This document shows, one piece after another, positions 38,588 to 47,554 of a stretch of DNA of 64,000 nucleotides (position 1 is its first letter; each line of letters opens with the position of its first letter). The position numbers were made by a program, and so were the translations under genes. The DNA comes from JAOPZW01 sp963851295. Lineage in GTDB: Bacteria > Actinomycetota > Thermoleophilia > Solirubrobacterales > Solirubrobacteraceae. The notes under the pieces are model-generated. The model did no database searches. It was not told the origin of the DNA and was given only the letters and a program-made list of their open reading frames with translations. The DNA is taken from NCBI GenBank assembly GCA_963851295.1, contig CAWKOS010000010.1, positions 248,001-312,000 on the forward strand, written 5' to 3'.

Positions 38588-40294
38588 GTGGGGGAAGCTC
38601 GCCGCATGCCGACGGGAACCGTCTGCCGCGTCTGCTCCGGCGAGTTGAGCCTGCGCGTCGCCGGCGCGAACGGCCACGCGCCGGTCGCCGAGGCCTTTGC
38701 TCCCTCGCGGCACGAGACGGGGCGCCACGGCGACCTGCTGACCTGCGTGGAGTGCGGGACCGTCCAGCAGCCGCTGCTGCCGGCCGGCGACGAGCTGCAC
38801 GCGCTGTACCGCGAGATGAGCGACGAGGCCTACCTCGGCGAGGAGACCGGGCGCCGCGCCACGGCCGCGCACCTGCTCGACCTCGTCGCGGCGGGGGTCC
38901 CCTCCGGGCGCCTGCTCGACGTGGGCTGCGGCCACGGGCTGCTGCTCGACGAGGCCCGCGCGCGCGGCTACGACGTCGTCGGCCTCGAGCTCTCGCGCTC
39001 GGCCGCCCGCCACGCCCGCGAGACGCTCGGCCTCGACGTGCAGGAGACCCCGGTCGAGTCGTTCGTCGACCTCGAGGGCTTCGACGTGGTCGTCCTCGCC
39101 GACGTCCTCGAGCACCTGGACGACCCGGTCGCCGCCGTCGACCGCTGCGCGGGGCTGCTGCGCCCCGGCGGCGCGCTGTGCGTCGTGACGCCCGACCCGT
39201 CGTCGCTGACCGCGCGGATCGCCGGGCGACGCTGGTGGGGCTACGTGCCCGCCCACGCCTGCCTGGTCCCGCGCGCCACGCTGCGCGAGCTGCTGACCGC
39301 GCGCGGCCTCGTGATCACGACCGACGTGCCGCTCGTGCGCTCCTTCTCGGCGCGGCGCTGGGCGGAGGGCCTCGCCGAGCGCCTCGGCCCCGCCCGGGCG
39401 CCGCTGGAGCGTGCCGCCCAGGCGCTGCCCGAGAGCGCCTCGCTGAGCCTCGCGCTCCACGACGAGCGCGTCGTCGTCGCCAATCGCGTCGACGTCCGCC
39501 ACGCGCCGGCGCCGCTGGTGCGCGACCGCGGCGGCCCGGCCACCGTCACCCTCGTGCTGCCGGCCTACAACGCCGTGCGCACGATCCCCGCCGTGGCGGC
39601 CGAGATCCCCGTCGAGGCCGCCGATCGCGCCCTGCTCATCGACGACGCCAGCGCCGACGCCACCAGCGACGTCGCCCTTGCCCACGGCTTCGACGTGATC
39701 CGCCACCCGGTGAACCGCGGCTATGGCGGCGGACAGAAGACGGGCTACGCGCGGGCGCTGCTCGACGGCGCCGACGTCATCGTCATGGTCCACGCCGACG
39801 GCCAGTACGCGCCCGGGCTCGTGCCCGAGATGGTGGCCCCGATCCTCGAGGGCCGCGCCGACATGGTCATCGGCTCGCGGCTGCTGCGCGACCGCGCCAT
39901 CGCCGGCGGCATGCCGCGCTGGAAGTGGGTCGGCAACCGCCTGCTCACCGGGATCGAGAACCGCGCCTTCGGGGTGCGGCTCTCCGAGTACCACACCGGC
40001 TACCGGGCCTTCTCGGCCGAGCTGCTGCGCTCGATCCCCTTCCTGCGCAACTCCGACGACTTCGTCTTCGACCAGCAGATCTTCGCGCAGGTCCTCGCGC
40101 GCGGCGCCCGCGTGGTCGAGATCCCGATCCCGACGCGCTACTTCCTCGAGGCGTCGAGCGTCGACGTCTCCACCAGCATCCGCTACGGCGTGCAGACGCT
40201 CGGCGTGCTCGCGCGCTTCACGGTCGACCGCCGTCGCGGGCGCTGGCCGCTGCTGCGCCGCAGCGCCGGCGACCTGGGCGTGCAGCGGCCCTAG
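38588..40294 (+). CDS. Methyltransferase-glycosyltransferase fusion protein
   Basis: 568 residues. A zinc-binding head (Cys13, Cys16, Cys53, Cys56) precedes a class I methyltransferase (motif I LLDVGCGHGLLLDEA at 109-123, DVLEHLDDP at 162-170), of the kind that modifies NDP-sugars. From about 309 a DPM1-like GT2 domain follows: TLVLPAYNAV, LLIDDASADAT, HADGQYAPG and YHTGYRAFS, the pattern of dolichol/polyprenyl-phosphate glycosyltransferases. One protein may thus modify a sugar and another active site load a sugar onto a lipid carrier. The next gene, 2 bases later, is a GT39-like membrane enzyme that could use that lipid-linked sugar. Confidence 0.85.
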   Translation: MGEARRMPTGTVCRVCSGELSLRVAGANGHAPVAEAFAPSRHETGRHGDLLTCVECGTVQQPLLPAGDELHALYREMSDEAYLGEETGRRATAAHLLDLVAAGVPSGRLLDVGCGHGLLLDEARARGYDVVGLELSRSAARHARETLGLDVQETPVESFVDLEGFDVVVLADVLEHLDDPVAAVDRCAGLLRPGGALCVVTPDPSSLTARIAGRRWWGYVPAHACLVPRATLRELLTARGLVITTDVPLVRSFSARRWAEGLAERLGPARAPLERAAQALPESASLSLALHDERVVVANRVDVRHAPAPLVRDRGGPATVTLVLPAYNAVRTIPAVAAEIPVEAADRALLIDDASADATSDVALAHGFDVIRHPVNRGYGGGQKTGYARALLDGADVIVMVHADGQYAPGLVPEMVAPILEGRADMVIGSRLLRDRAIAGGMPRWKWVGNRLLTGIENRAFGVRLSEYHTGYRAFSAELLRSIPFLRNSDDFVFDQQIFAQVLARGARVVEIPIPTRYFLEASSVDVSTSIRYGVQTLGVLARFTVDRRRGRWPLLRRSAGDLGVQRP

Positions 40295-40296
40295 CC

Positions 40297-41616
40297 ATGC
40301 GCCCCTGGCATGTCGGCCTCGTCGCCGTGGCGCTGGTGGCGGCCGCGCTCGTGCTGCGGATCGCCTACGTCGACGCGACGCCCGGCTACGCGCTGCGCCA
40401 CGACGCCGTCGACTACGACACCCACGCGCGCTCGATCGCCGAGGGGCAGGGCTACTCCAAGACCCTCGCCCACGGCCGCCCGACCGCCTTCCGCCCGCCC
40501 GGCTACCCGTACTTCCTGGGCGCCGTCTACCACGTCTTCAAGGCCGACCGCGAGCCGGCCAAGGAGCGCCTGCGGGTCGCGCGGATCGCCCAGGCCTTCG
40601 TGGGCGCGGCCGTGGTGGCGCTCGTCGGCGTCCTCGCGGCGCAGCTGTGGGGCGCGGTCGCGGCGTTCGTCGCGCTCGCGCTCGGGGCCGTCTACGTCCC
40701 GCTCATCACGGTCGGCGGCGCGGTGATGTCCGAGCCGCTCTTCGACGTCTTCATGCTGGGGTCGCTGGCCGCCGCGCTGGCCCACCGGCGCTCGGCGCAC
40801 CGCTACCGCTGGGCGCTGCTGGCGGGCGTCCTCGGCGGGCTGGCGGCGCTGACGCGAGCGCAGGCGCTGATCCTGCTCGCCCCGCTGGCGGTCGCGGTCT
40901 GGGACGGCCGCCCGTGGCGCTCGCGCGCCGCGCTCGGGCCGCCGGTCGCGCTCGTGCTCGCCGCCCTGGTCACGATCACCCCGTGGACGGTCCGCAACGC
41001 GCGGACCTTCCACACCTTCGTGCCGATCTCCACGCAGTTCGGCTCCGCGCTGGCGGGCACCTACAACGACCTGTCGCGCGCCGACACCCAGGACCCGGCC
41101 TCGTGGCACGGGCTCAGGCACGTGCCCGACTACGCCTACCTCTTCGACCGCGTGCGCCAGATCCCCGAGCCGACGCTCGAGCGCGAGCTGCGCTCGGCCT
41201 CCTTTCACTACATCCGCGAGCACCCGGCCTACGTGCTCAAGGTCGGGTGGTGGAACACGCGGCGGATCCTCGACCTGGCCGGGCGACGGCGGTCGCGCTC
41301 GACGGCGGCGACGATCACCATCGACCACCTGTGGGCCGACCGCGGCCTGGTCTGCTTCTGGATCGTGGCGGCGCTCGCGCTCGCGGGCGCCTTCACGCCG
41401 ATGGCGCGCCGCGCGCCGTGGTTCGTCTGGGCCTTCCCGGCGCTGATGTTCCTGAGCGTCGTCTTCCTGGTGGTCGAGACGCCGCGCTATCGCACGCCGA
41501 TCGACCCGTTCCTCGTGCTCCTGGCGACGGCGGCGCTCGTCACCGCCGGCCGGCGCGTGCTGGCCTCCAGGCGACGGCTCTCAGGCCTCCGGGATCTCGC
41601 GGCCGAAGGCCTCTAG
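40297..41616 (+). CDS. GT39-like membrane glycosyltransferase
   Basis: 439 residues with about nine hydrophobic segments (GLVAVALVAAALVLRIAYVD at the N-terminus, AFVGAAVVALVGVLAAQLWG, FWIVAALALAGAF, FPALMFLSVVFLVVE). The first loop has HDAVDYDTHARSIAEGQGY and RPPGYPYFLGAVY, the usual GT39/ArnT-like acidic loop and PPGYP element. It probably moves a sugar from a polyprenyl-phosphate donor onto a cell-envelope acceptor. Positioned 2 bases after the DPM1-like fusion, which could supply the donor. The last 36 bases overlap the convergent aldo/keto reductase gene. Confidence 0.83.
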   Translation: MRPWHVGLVAVALVAAALVLRIAYVDATPGYALRHDAVDYDTHARSIAEGQGYSKTLAHGRPTAFRPPGYPYFLGAVYHVFKADREPAKERLRVARIAQAFVGAAVVALVGVLAAQLWGAVAAFVALALGAVYVPLITVGGAVMSEPLFDVFMLGSLAAALAHRRSAHRYRWALLAGVLGGLAALTRAQALILLAPLAVAVWDGRPWRSRAALGPPVALVLAALVTITPWTVRNARTFHTFVPISTQFGSALAGTYNDLSRADTQDPASWHGLRHVPDYAYLFDRVRQIPEPTLERELRSASFHYIREHPAYVLKVGWWNTRRILDLAGRRRSRSTAATITIDHLWADRGLVCFWIVAALALAGAFTPMARRAPWFVWAFPALMFLSVVFLVVETPRYRTPIDPFLVLLATAALVTAGRRVLASRRRLSGLRDLAAEGL

Positions 41617-42462
41617 GGTGATCGCGTCCGGCTCGGGGCCGCCGCGACGGCCCGTGTCCAGGCCGTCGATCGCGGCCAGCTCGTCGGCGGTCAGCGTGAA
41701 GTCGAAGACGTCGATGTTCTCTGCGATGCGGCTCGGCTTGGTGGACTTCGGGATGACCGAGCGCCCCTGCTGCAGACCCCAGCGCAGCATCACCTGGGCC
41801 GGGCTCTTGCCGTGCGTCCCGGCGATGTCTGAGATGACCGGGTCGTCGAGGGTGCTGCCGTGGCTGCCGTCGCGGTAGAAGGTGATGCCGCCGATCGGTG
41901 ACCAGGCCTGCGTGAGGATGCCGTGCTCGGCGCCGAACGCCTGCACCTCTCGCTGCGCGAAGTAGGGGTGGACCTCGATCTGGTTGACCGCCGGCACCAC
42001 CGTGGCGCGCTCGAGCAGCGTCGTGAGGTGCTCGACCGTGAAGTTGCTGACCCCGATCGCGCGGACCTTCCGGTCGGCGAGCAGGGTCTCCAGGGCCCGG
42101 TAGGCCTCCAGGGTCCGCTCGAACGCCGACGGAAGCGCCTGGTGGAGGATGAGCAGGTCGATCTGGTCGACCCCGAGCTTGCGCGCGCTCTTCTCGAAGG
42201 CGTGCAGCGTCTCGTCGTATCCGTAGTCGCTGATCCAGACCTTGGTCTCCAGGAAGACCTCCGACCGGTCCACGTCGGAGCCGTGCACCGCCTCGCCGAC
42301 CTCGCGCTCGTTGCCGTAGGCCGCCGCGGTGTCGATGTGCCGGTAGCCCGCGCCGAGCGCAGCGCGGACGGCGTCCCGGGTCTCGTCGGGGGGCGTCTGG
42401 AAGACGCCGAGTCCGAGGGCGGGCATCTGGACGCCGTTGTTGAGGGTCAGGGTCGGGGTCAT
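41581..42462 (-). CDS. Aldo/keto reductase
   Basis: 293 residues with the AKR barrel signatures: MPALGLGVFQT, GYRHIDTAAAYGNEREVG (about 41-58, catalytic Asp and Tyr), ETKVWI (catalytic Lys), LLILHQALP (His), VNQIEVHPYF, and the NADPH-binding VIPKSTKPSRIAEN. It is closest in style to 2,5-diketo-D-gluconate reductases and reduces an aldehyde or ketone with NADPH; the physiological substrate is unknown. The ATG at 42462 gives the standard N-terminus. The 3' end runs 36 bases into the convergent membrane glycosyltransferase. Confidence 0.9.
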   Translation of the reverse strand: MTPTLTLNNGVQMPALGLGVFQTPPDETRDAVRAALGAGYRHIDTAAAYGNEREVGEAVHGSDVDRSEVFLETKVWISDYGYDETLHAFEKSARKLGVDQIDLLILHQALPSAFERTLEAYRALETLLADRKVRAIGVSNFTVEHLTTLLERATVVPAVNQIEVHPYFAQREVQAFGAEHGILTQAWSPIGGITFYRDGSHGSTLDDPVISDIAGTHGKSPAQVMLRWGLQQGRSVIPKSTKPSRIAENIDVFDFTLTADELAAIDGLDTGRRGGPEPDAITLEAFGREIPEA

Positions 42463-42506
42463 GGATCTTGGAAGGGCACCTCTGGGCGGACAAGCGCCTC
42501 GGCGCT

Positions 42507-42959
42507 TCAGGACGCCAGCTGCCAATAGACGTTGGTCTCGAAGCTCTCGGGCTCGTCGCGCCAGTGGTCGTAGAGCTCCCAGCGCACCCCGCTGAGCTCG
42601 TGGCCGTGCTCGCGGCACCACGCCAGGACGGCGTCGTGCGCCGCGCCGATCCCCTCGGCCGACGGGGCGCCGCGGGCCACCGCCGTCGCGGCGCGGCCGG
42701 TGGGCAGCGCCGACGCGGTCACCCGACCGCCGGCGGCCGCGAAGGGGCCTTCGAGCTCGGCGCCGACCTCGACGGTCGGCGTGCCGTCGAGGTAGACCAT
42801 CGTGTTGCGCCCCGCCTGCAGGCCGTGGGCGCGGACGTGGGCCCAGACCTCCTCCAGCAGCTCGCCCCACAGCGTCGGCCAGCGCTCCCAGGTCGTCGTC
42901 TCGCGGATGATCACCGTGGGCGTCCCGGGGGCCGCCACGATGCTCACCGCGTGGTCCAT
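42507..42959 (-). CDS. GyrI-like/AraC effector-binding domain protein
   Basis: 150 residues matching the stand-alone GyrI-like small-molecule binding fold: an opening beta strand VIIRETTTWER, LWGELLEEVWAHVRAHGL, NTMVYLDGTPTVEVGAELEG, and the closing AWCREHGHELSGVRWELYDHW. Such proteins bind small amphipathic compounds or have weak hydrolase activity; none here carries a DNA-binding domain. It lies 14 bases after the small membrane protein of the secDF operon, so it may be the operon's last gene. Function not known. Confidence 0.75.
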   Translation of the reverse strand: MDHAVSIVAAPGTPTVIIRETTTWERWPTLWGELLEEVWAHVRAHGLQAGRNTMVYLDGTPTVEVGAELEGPFAAAGGRVTASALPTGRAATAVARGAPSAEGIGAAHDAVLAWCREHGHELSGVRWELYDHWRDEPESFETNVYWQLAS

Positions 42960-42973
42960 GAGCCGGCGTGCGA

Positions 42974-43246
42974 CTAGAGCTCGAGCGCCGCGTACCCGCG
43001 CCGGACGCCCTCGAAGTACACGAGCCCGATCCCGATCAGCGTGCCGGGGATCGCCTCCAGCGCCTGCAGCAGGTGCGTGTCCTCCTGGCCGGGAATCGTG
43101 AAGCCGTTGACGACCAGCCCGAAGATCATGGCGCCGAGCAGGGCGCCGAGGAAGGCCCCGACGATCCCGCCCCAGAAGCGGTCGGGCAGGAAGATCGTGA
43201 AGTGCCAGATGGCGAGGCCCATCATGACCCACGCGAGCATGGCCAT
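42974..43246 (-). CDS. Small integral membrane protein
   Basis: 90 residues with two hydrophobic segments: MAMLAWVMMGLAIWHFTIFL and WGGIVGAFLGALLGAMIFGL, then a weakly hydrophobic GTLIGIGLVYFEG near the C-terminus. The Gly-rich second segment looks like those of GlsB/YeaQ stress membrane proteins, but the match is too weak to assign. It begins 2 bases after the secDF stop, so it is almost certainly co-transcribed with the secretion gene. Confidence 0.7.
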   Translation of the reverse strand: MAMLAWVMMGLAIWHFTIFLPDRFWGGIVGAFLGALLGAMIFGLVVNGFTIPGQEDTHLLQALEAIPGTLIGIGLVYFEGVRRGYAALEL

Positions 43247-43248
43247 GG

Positions 43249-46128
43249 CTAGCGCGACCTCCCGTGGCGGCGGTTGCGCGGCCGCTTGGGCTTGGGCGCG
43301 CGCTTGGTCTTGTCGTCCTTGAGCACGAGGTCCTCGGGGTCGAGGTCGGCGGCGGGGTCGCGCTCGGGCTCGGGGTCGCGCTCGGCGGTGACCGTCGGCG
43401 GCGCGTCGGCGTGCAGGTCGCGGACCATCTCGTCGAACTCGTCCTGCGAGACGCCGCGCTGCGGGTCGTCGGGCTGGGTGATGCGGCGCGCGGGGCGGTC
43501 CTTCTCGGCCGGCGGCACGTCGACCGGCGCGCCGCCGGTCGCCACCGCGTAGGCGGGGACGACGCCGCCGTTGGCCTCGGCGATGCGCCGGCGGCGGCGG
43601 ACGTAGACGGCCTCGCGCTCCTTCCAGTGCGTGAGCACCGGCGAGGCGATGAAGATCGACGAGTACGTGCCCGAGATGACGCCGACGAGCAGGGCGAAGG
43701 CGAAGTCCTTGAGCGTGTCGCCGCCGAAGAGCAGCAGCGCAAGGATCGGCAGCGCGGTGCAGAACGAGGTCGCCAGCGACCGGGTCAGGACCTCGCTCAT
43801 GGAGCGGTTGACGATCTGCGAGAAGGCGGCGCGCGGCATGCGCGGGACGTTCTCGCGCACGCGGTCGAACACGATGATCGTGTCGTAGAGCGAGTAACCC
43901 AGGATGGTCAGCAGCGCCGCGACCGTCGACGTCGTCACCTCCCGGCCGAGCAGGGAGTACACGCCGGCGGTGATCAGCAGGTCGTGCATCAGGGCGATGA
44001 GCACGGGCACCGCGTACTTCCACTCGAAGCGCATCGCGATGTAGAGCGAGATCACCAGCAGCGAGGCGATGATCGCGATGACGGCGCTCTTGGCCACGGT
44101 CTGGCCGAAGGTCGGGCCGATGGTGTCGAAGTCGAAGGACTTGACGCCGTACTTGTCCTGCAGGTCCTTCTGGATCGCGTCGCGCTGGGCCCGGGTGAGG
44201 GTCGAGGTCGAGACCTGGAAGGCGTTCTTGCCGACGCCCGAGCCGCTGAGGCGCTGGACCTCGGCGTCGGCGAAGCCGTCGGGCGAGATCGCGTCACGCA
44301 CGCCGTTCTCGTCCGCGGAGCGGTTGAGCTCGGTCTTGATCCGGGTGCCCGACTCGAAGTCGATGCCGAAGTTCAGCCCCTTGCCGCCGATGGACAGCGC
44401 GCCGATGAGCAGGATCACGCCGGACATCGAGAAGAACCACTTCGACGCGCCCATGAAGTCGAAGCGGCGGCGCTCGCGATGCTTGCTCACGCCCAGGGCG
44501 GCGGGGCTGTGGATGAGCTTCGAGCGGCCCATCACGCCGAGCACGGCCTGGGTGAGCAGCACGGCCGTGAAGAAGGAGACCAGGGTGCCGACGCCCAGCG
44601 TGAAGGCGAAGCCCTTGACCCCGGCGGTCGCCAGCAGGAAGAGGATGAAGGCGACCATGAAGGTCACGACGTTGGCGTCGACGATCGCCGACAGGCCGCG
44701 CTTGTAGCCCGCCGAGATGGCGGCCGGGATCGATCTGCCCCCGCGCAACTCCTCCTTGACGCGCTCGAAGATGACGATGTTCGCGTCGGCGGCCACGCCT
44801 ATCGTCAGGATCAGCCCCGCGATGCCCGGCAGGGTCATCGTGATCGGGACGAGCTTGATCAGCGCGTAGAAGAAGATCGCGTAGACGACGAGGGCGCCGA
44901 CCGCGATGACGCCCAACACGCGGTAGAAGATGAGCAGGAAGAGGGCGACGATGATGAAGCCGGCGATGCCCGCGATGAGGCCCTGGTGCAGCGCCTGCTT
45001 GCCCAGCGTCGCGGAGACCTGCGAGGCCTGGATGAGCGAGAGCTTGATCGGCAGCGCGCCCGTCTTCAGGAGGTTGGCGAGCCGCTGAGCGGACTCGATC
45101 GTGAAGCCGCCGGAGATCCGCGAGCCGCTGTCGCCCCCCAGGCCGCTCGGGTAGCGGTGCCAGTCGATCTGCGGGACCGAGATGAGCTCGTTGTCCAGCG
45201 AGATCGCGAAGTGCTGGTTGGAGGCGTCGCCCTGCAGGCCGATCGAGAGGTCGCGGCCGCGCTCGGCGAGCTTCTTGGTGAACTGCGACCAGACCTTGGG
45301 CCCGCGGCCGGTGAAGTCGAAGGTGACGTTGGGCTCGCCGCTCTCCCCCGCGCCGTTGTCGAAGCCCTGCTCGGGGTTCTTGATGTCGGTGCCGCCGAGG
45401 ATCGGCTGGTCCTTGAGCACGAACCAGCTGTTGAGCGGCTTGCCCTTGGGGTCGGGCTGCTCGGCGCGCATGATGACGACGCCCTGCGGGACCTTGACGA
45501 CGTCCTTCTCGTCGAAGGGGATCTTCTTGTTCAGCGCCTCCTTCTGGAGGTCGGCGACGCTCGCCTCGGGGCCGGCGAGAACCTTCTTGGCCTGCTTGTC
45601 GACGAGGTAGTACTTGTCGCCCGCCGACTCCTTGCCGGTGTTGGTGGGCGGGCACTTGGCGCCGCGCGTGACGGCGTCGAAGAGCGACAGAGCGACGCCG
45701 GCGTCGCCGGCGGCCGATCCGCCGGTGATGGACGGGTCGGACGGGTTGGGCTTGCAGTTGGGCCCGAGGACGCTGCCCTCCCAGTCGTAGAACCACATCT
45801 GCGCGGTGGTCCCGACCTGGGCGGCGGCCTCGTCGGCGTTCTTGACGTCGGGCAGCGAGACGTCGATCTGGTCGGAGCCCGAGCGCTGGATACCCGGCTC
45901 GGCGACGCCGAGCTGGTCGACGCGCTTGCGCATGATGTCGAGCGAGCGGTTGATCGCGTCGCTGGTGACCTTCGACTGCTTGGTCGGCTGGGCCTGGTAG
46001 ATGAGCGAGACGCCGCCCTTGAGGTCCAGGCCCAGGCGCGTGGGCTTGGCCAGGATGACCGCCAGCGAGCCCACCAGCAGGCCGGCGACGATAAGCAGGA
46101 CGAAGAGGTTGCGACGGCGGTCGTTCAT
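43249..46128 (-). CDS. secDF: Protein translocase SecDF (fused)
   Basis: 959 residues joining SecD (1 to about 540) and SecF (from about 559, MGASKWFFSMSGVI). SecD features: a first membrane helix, LGLDLKGGVSLIYQ, a long periplasmic domain, then the transmembrane block with GIAGLILTIGVAADANIVIFERVKEEL. SecF has LNFGIDFESGTRI and GYSLYDTIIVFDRVREN. It uses the proton motive force to pull exported proteins after SecA. The C-terminal 100 residues are charged and end KPKRPRNRRHGRSR. Fusion in one chain is found in some bacteria; many actinobacteria keep two genes. The PAS protein at 46145 lies just upstream in the same operon. Confidence 0.95.
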   Translation of the reverse strand: MNDRRRNLFVLLIVAGLLVGSLAVILAKPTRLGLDLKGGVSLIYQAQPTKQSKVTSDAINRSLDIMRKRVDQLGVAEPGIQRSGSDQIDVSLPDVKNADEAAAQVGTTAQMWFYDWEGSVLGPNCKPNPSDPSITGGSAAGDAGVALSLFDAVTRGAKCPPTNTGKESAGDKYYLVDKQAKKVLAGPEASVADLQKEALNKKIPFDEKDVVKVPQGVVIMRAEQPDPKGKPLNSWFVLKDQPILGGTDIKNPEQGFDNGAGESGEPNVTFDFTGRGPKVWSQFTKKLAERGRDLSIGLQGDASNQHFAISLDNELISVPQIDWHRYPSGLGGDSGSRISGGFTIESAQRLANLLKTGALPIKLSLIQASQVSATLGKQALHQGLIAGIAGFIIVALFLLIFYRVLGVIAVGALVVYAIFFYALIKLVPITMTLPGIAGLILTIGVAADANIVIFERVKEELRGGRSIPAAISAGYKRGLSAIVDANVVTFMVAFILFLLATAGVKGFAFTLGVGTLVSFFTAVLLTQAVLGVMGRSKLIHSPAALGVSKHRERRRFDFMGASKWFFSMSGVILLIGALSIGGKGLNFGIDFESGTRIKTELNRSADENGVRDAISPDGFADAEVQRLSGSGVGKNAFQVSTSTLTRAQRDAIQKDLQDKYGVKSFDFDTIGPTFGQTVAKSAVIAIIASLLVISLYIAMRFEWKYAVPVLIALMHDLLITAGVYSLLGREVTTSTVAALLTILGYSLYDTIIVFDRVRENVPRMPRAAFSQIVNRSMSEVLTRSLATSFCTALPILALLLFGGDTLKDFAFALLVGVISGTYSSIFIASPVLTHWKEREAVYVRRRRRIAEANGGVVPAYAVATGGAPVDVPPAEKDRPARRITQPDDPQRGVSQDEFDEMVRDLHADAPPTVTAERDPEPERDPAADLDPEDLVLKDDKTKRAPKPKRPRNRRHGRSR

Positions 46129-46144
46129 GGGGCGGCGACGGTGG

Positions 46145-46594
46145 CTACTTGGCCGGAGTCAGGACCAGGAGCATGCCGCCATCGTCATCGTAGGCGGGAA
46201 AGAGGTCGGCTGTCGCGCGGGCGGGCAGGTCGCCCTCGGCGTTGACCTCCACCGGCTTGTTGAGCGCGCGCACGCCCCACTCGAGGACGGTCCCCACGGG
46301 ATCGTCGGCGTTGTCGAAGCGCAGGCCGAGGACATCGCGCACCGGGCGGCCGATCACGCGCTCGTCGTCGAGGCCGGTGAGCTCGAAGGAGCCGCGGCCG
46401 CAACCGATGACCCTCCCCTCGGCGTCGCAGACGAAGAACGCGGCGTCGGGGGCGGGGTAGTAGTCGTCGAGCAACTCGAAGAGGAAGCCGAAGCCGCAGC
46501 GTGAGCAGGCCTTGGCCTGGCGGCGGAACCCGGCGGTGCGATCGGTCTCGGAGGTGCGGTGCCCGCAGTTCGGGCAGATGAACAGATGGGCCAT
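46145..46594 (-). CDS. Zinc-ribbon PAS-domain protein
   Basis: 149 residues. The N-terminus has a zinc ribbon, CPNCG (7-11) and CSRCG (30-34), followed by a PAS domain (about 40-145: LLDDYYPAPDAAFFVCDAEG, ELTGLDDERVIGRPVRDVLG). No output domain is attached, so it may act by binding another protein. It is 16 bases upstream of secDF on the same strand, which suggests a link to membrane or export status, but this is only context. The upstream -10 candidate TACCCT lies 11 bases before the ATG. Confidence 0.75.
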   Translation of the reverse strand: MAHLFICPNCGHRTSETDRTAGFRRQAKACSRCGFGFLFELLDDYYPAPDAAFFVCDAEGRVIGCGRGSFELTGLDDERVIGRPVRDVLGLRFDNADDPVGTVLEWGVRALNKPVEVNAEGDLPARATADLFPAYDDDGGMLLVLTPAK

Positions 46595-46677
46595 GCGCTA
46601 GGAGAAGGGTAGAAGGTGGAGGGCTCTGCCGTCCCGGTCGCCTGGTAAGACACCGTGGGCGGGCCCGTCCTTCCACG

Positions 46678-47541
46678 GTGTCCGCCGCCTCCATGCCCGA
46701 GCCAGACGCCGTCCCCGTTGCCGACCTCCAGGTCGCCGACCGCATCGCGCGGGCGGTTCGCGGCGGCAAGGCCGCGGACCGCCGGCCGACGATCGAGCAG
46801 CTCGTCGCCGCCTTCGGCGAGGCCGAGCCGACGATCGATGCGCGCCGCCGCGCCGCCCGGGCGCTGGCGCTGGCGGGGGTCGCCGCGGTGCCGGACGTCC
46901 TGGAGGCGCCGCCGGGCGGTCGCGTGACGCTGGAGGTCCGCCGCCCGCGCCGGCGCCGGGCGCTCGTGCTCGCGGTGCTGGCGCTGATCGCGCTCTTCGC
47001 GGCCGCGGCGGCGGCCGCCACCCAGATCGACTTCAACAACGACGACACGGCCGACGAGCTCCCGGCCGGGACGTCGCAGAGCACGGCGACGACCGAGCCC
47101 GCGCCGACGACCACGGCGACGACCGACACCACGACCGACACCACGACGACGCAGACCACCTCCACGGCGGCCAAGCCGCCGCCGACGTCGGCCGAGCGCC
47201 GCCGGGCCAAGCGCGCCCGCGAGCGCCGGGCTGCGCAGCGCCGCGCCCGCGAGCGCCGCGCCCGGGCGCGCGCGGCCGCCCGCCGGCGCGTCACCGTCCG
47301 CATGACCGCGACCCTCCCGACCTTCCTGTGCGTCGAGGGCGACGGCCGGCGGCTGTTCGACGGCACGCTGAGCGGCTCGAAGACCTTCCGCGGCAAGGTC
47401 CTGCTCTTCAACATCGGCCTCGGCCCGAGCACGAAGGTCACGGCCAACGGCAAGCCCGTCCCGCTCTCCGGCAGCCCCACCGGGGTCCGGATCACGCCCA
47501 AGGGCAACGCGTTCCTGCCGCTGGGCTCGCGGCCCTGCTGA
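46678..47541 (+). CDS. Membrane protein with RodZ-C-like (DUF4115) domain
   Basis: 287 residues. A cytoplasmic region (1-95, DRIARAVRGGKAADRRPTIE, Arg-rich before the membrane) is followed by one transmembrane helix (ALVLAVLALIALFAAAAAAA, about 98-118), a Thr-rich linker with TTTATTDTTTDTTTTQTT, an Arg/Ala-rich basic coil, and a C-terminal domain (about 200-287) whose strands FLCVEGDGRRLFDGTLSGSK and KVTANGKPVPL match the RodZ C-terminal fold. It lacks the N-terminal HTH of RodZ. It may take part in envelope organisation; this is by fold only. GTG start at 46678, ATG 46693 possible. Confidence 0.6.
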   Translation: MSAASMPEPDAVPVADLQVADRIARAVRGGKAADRRPTIEQLVAAFGEAEPTIDARRRAARALALAGVAAVPDVLEAPPGGRVTLEVRRPRRRRALVLAVLALIALFAAAAAAATQIDFNNDDTADELPAGTSQSTATTEPAPTTTATTDTTTDTTTTQTTSTAAKPPPTSAERRRAKRARERRAAQRRARERRARARAAARRRVTVRMTATLPTFLCVEGDGRRLFDGTLSGSKTFRGKVLLFNIGLGPSTKVTANGKPVPLSGSPTGVRITPKGNAFLPLGSRPC

Positions 47542-47554
47542 GGGTCGGGGCGCG

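Noticed and set aside
43264..46245. A 993-residue open frame antisense to secDF
   Set aside because: Shadow of secDF; the sequence is a mirror of its codon pattern with no fold or family features.
47080..47165. Short tandem repeats (ACGACCGACACC-like), possible CRISPR or microsatellite
   Set aside because: They lie in frame inside a coding region and encode a Thr-rich linker; there are no spacers or repeat units of CRISPR size.
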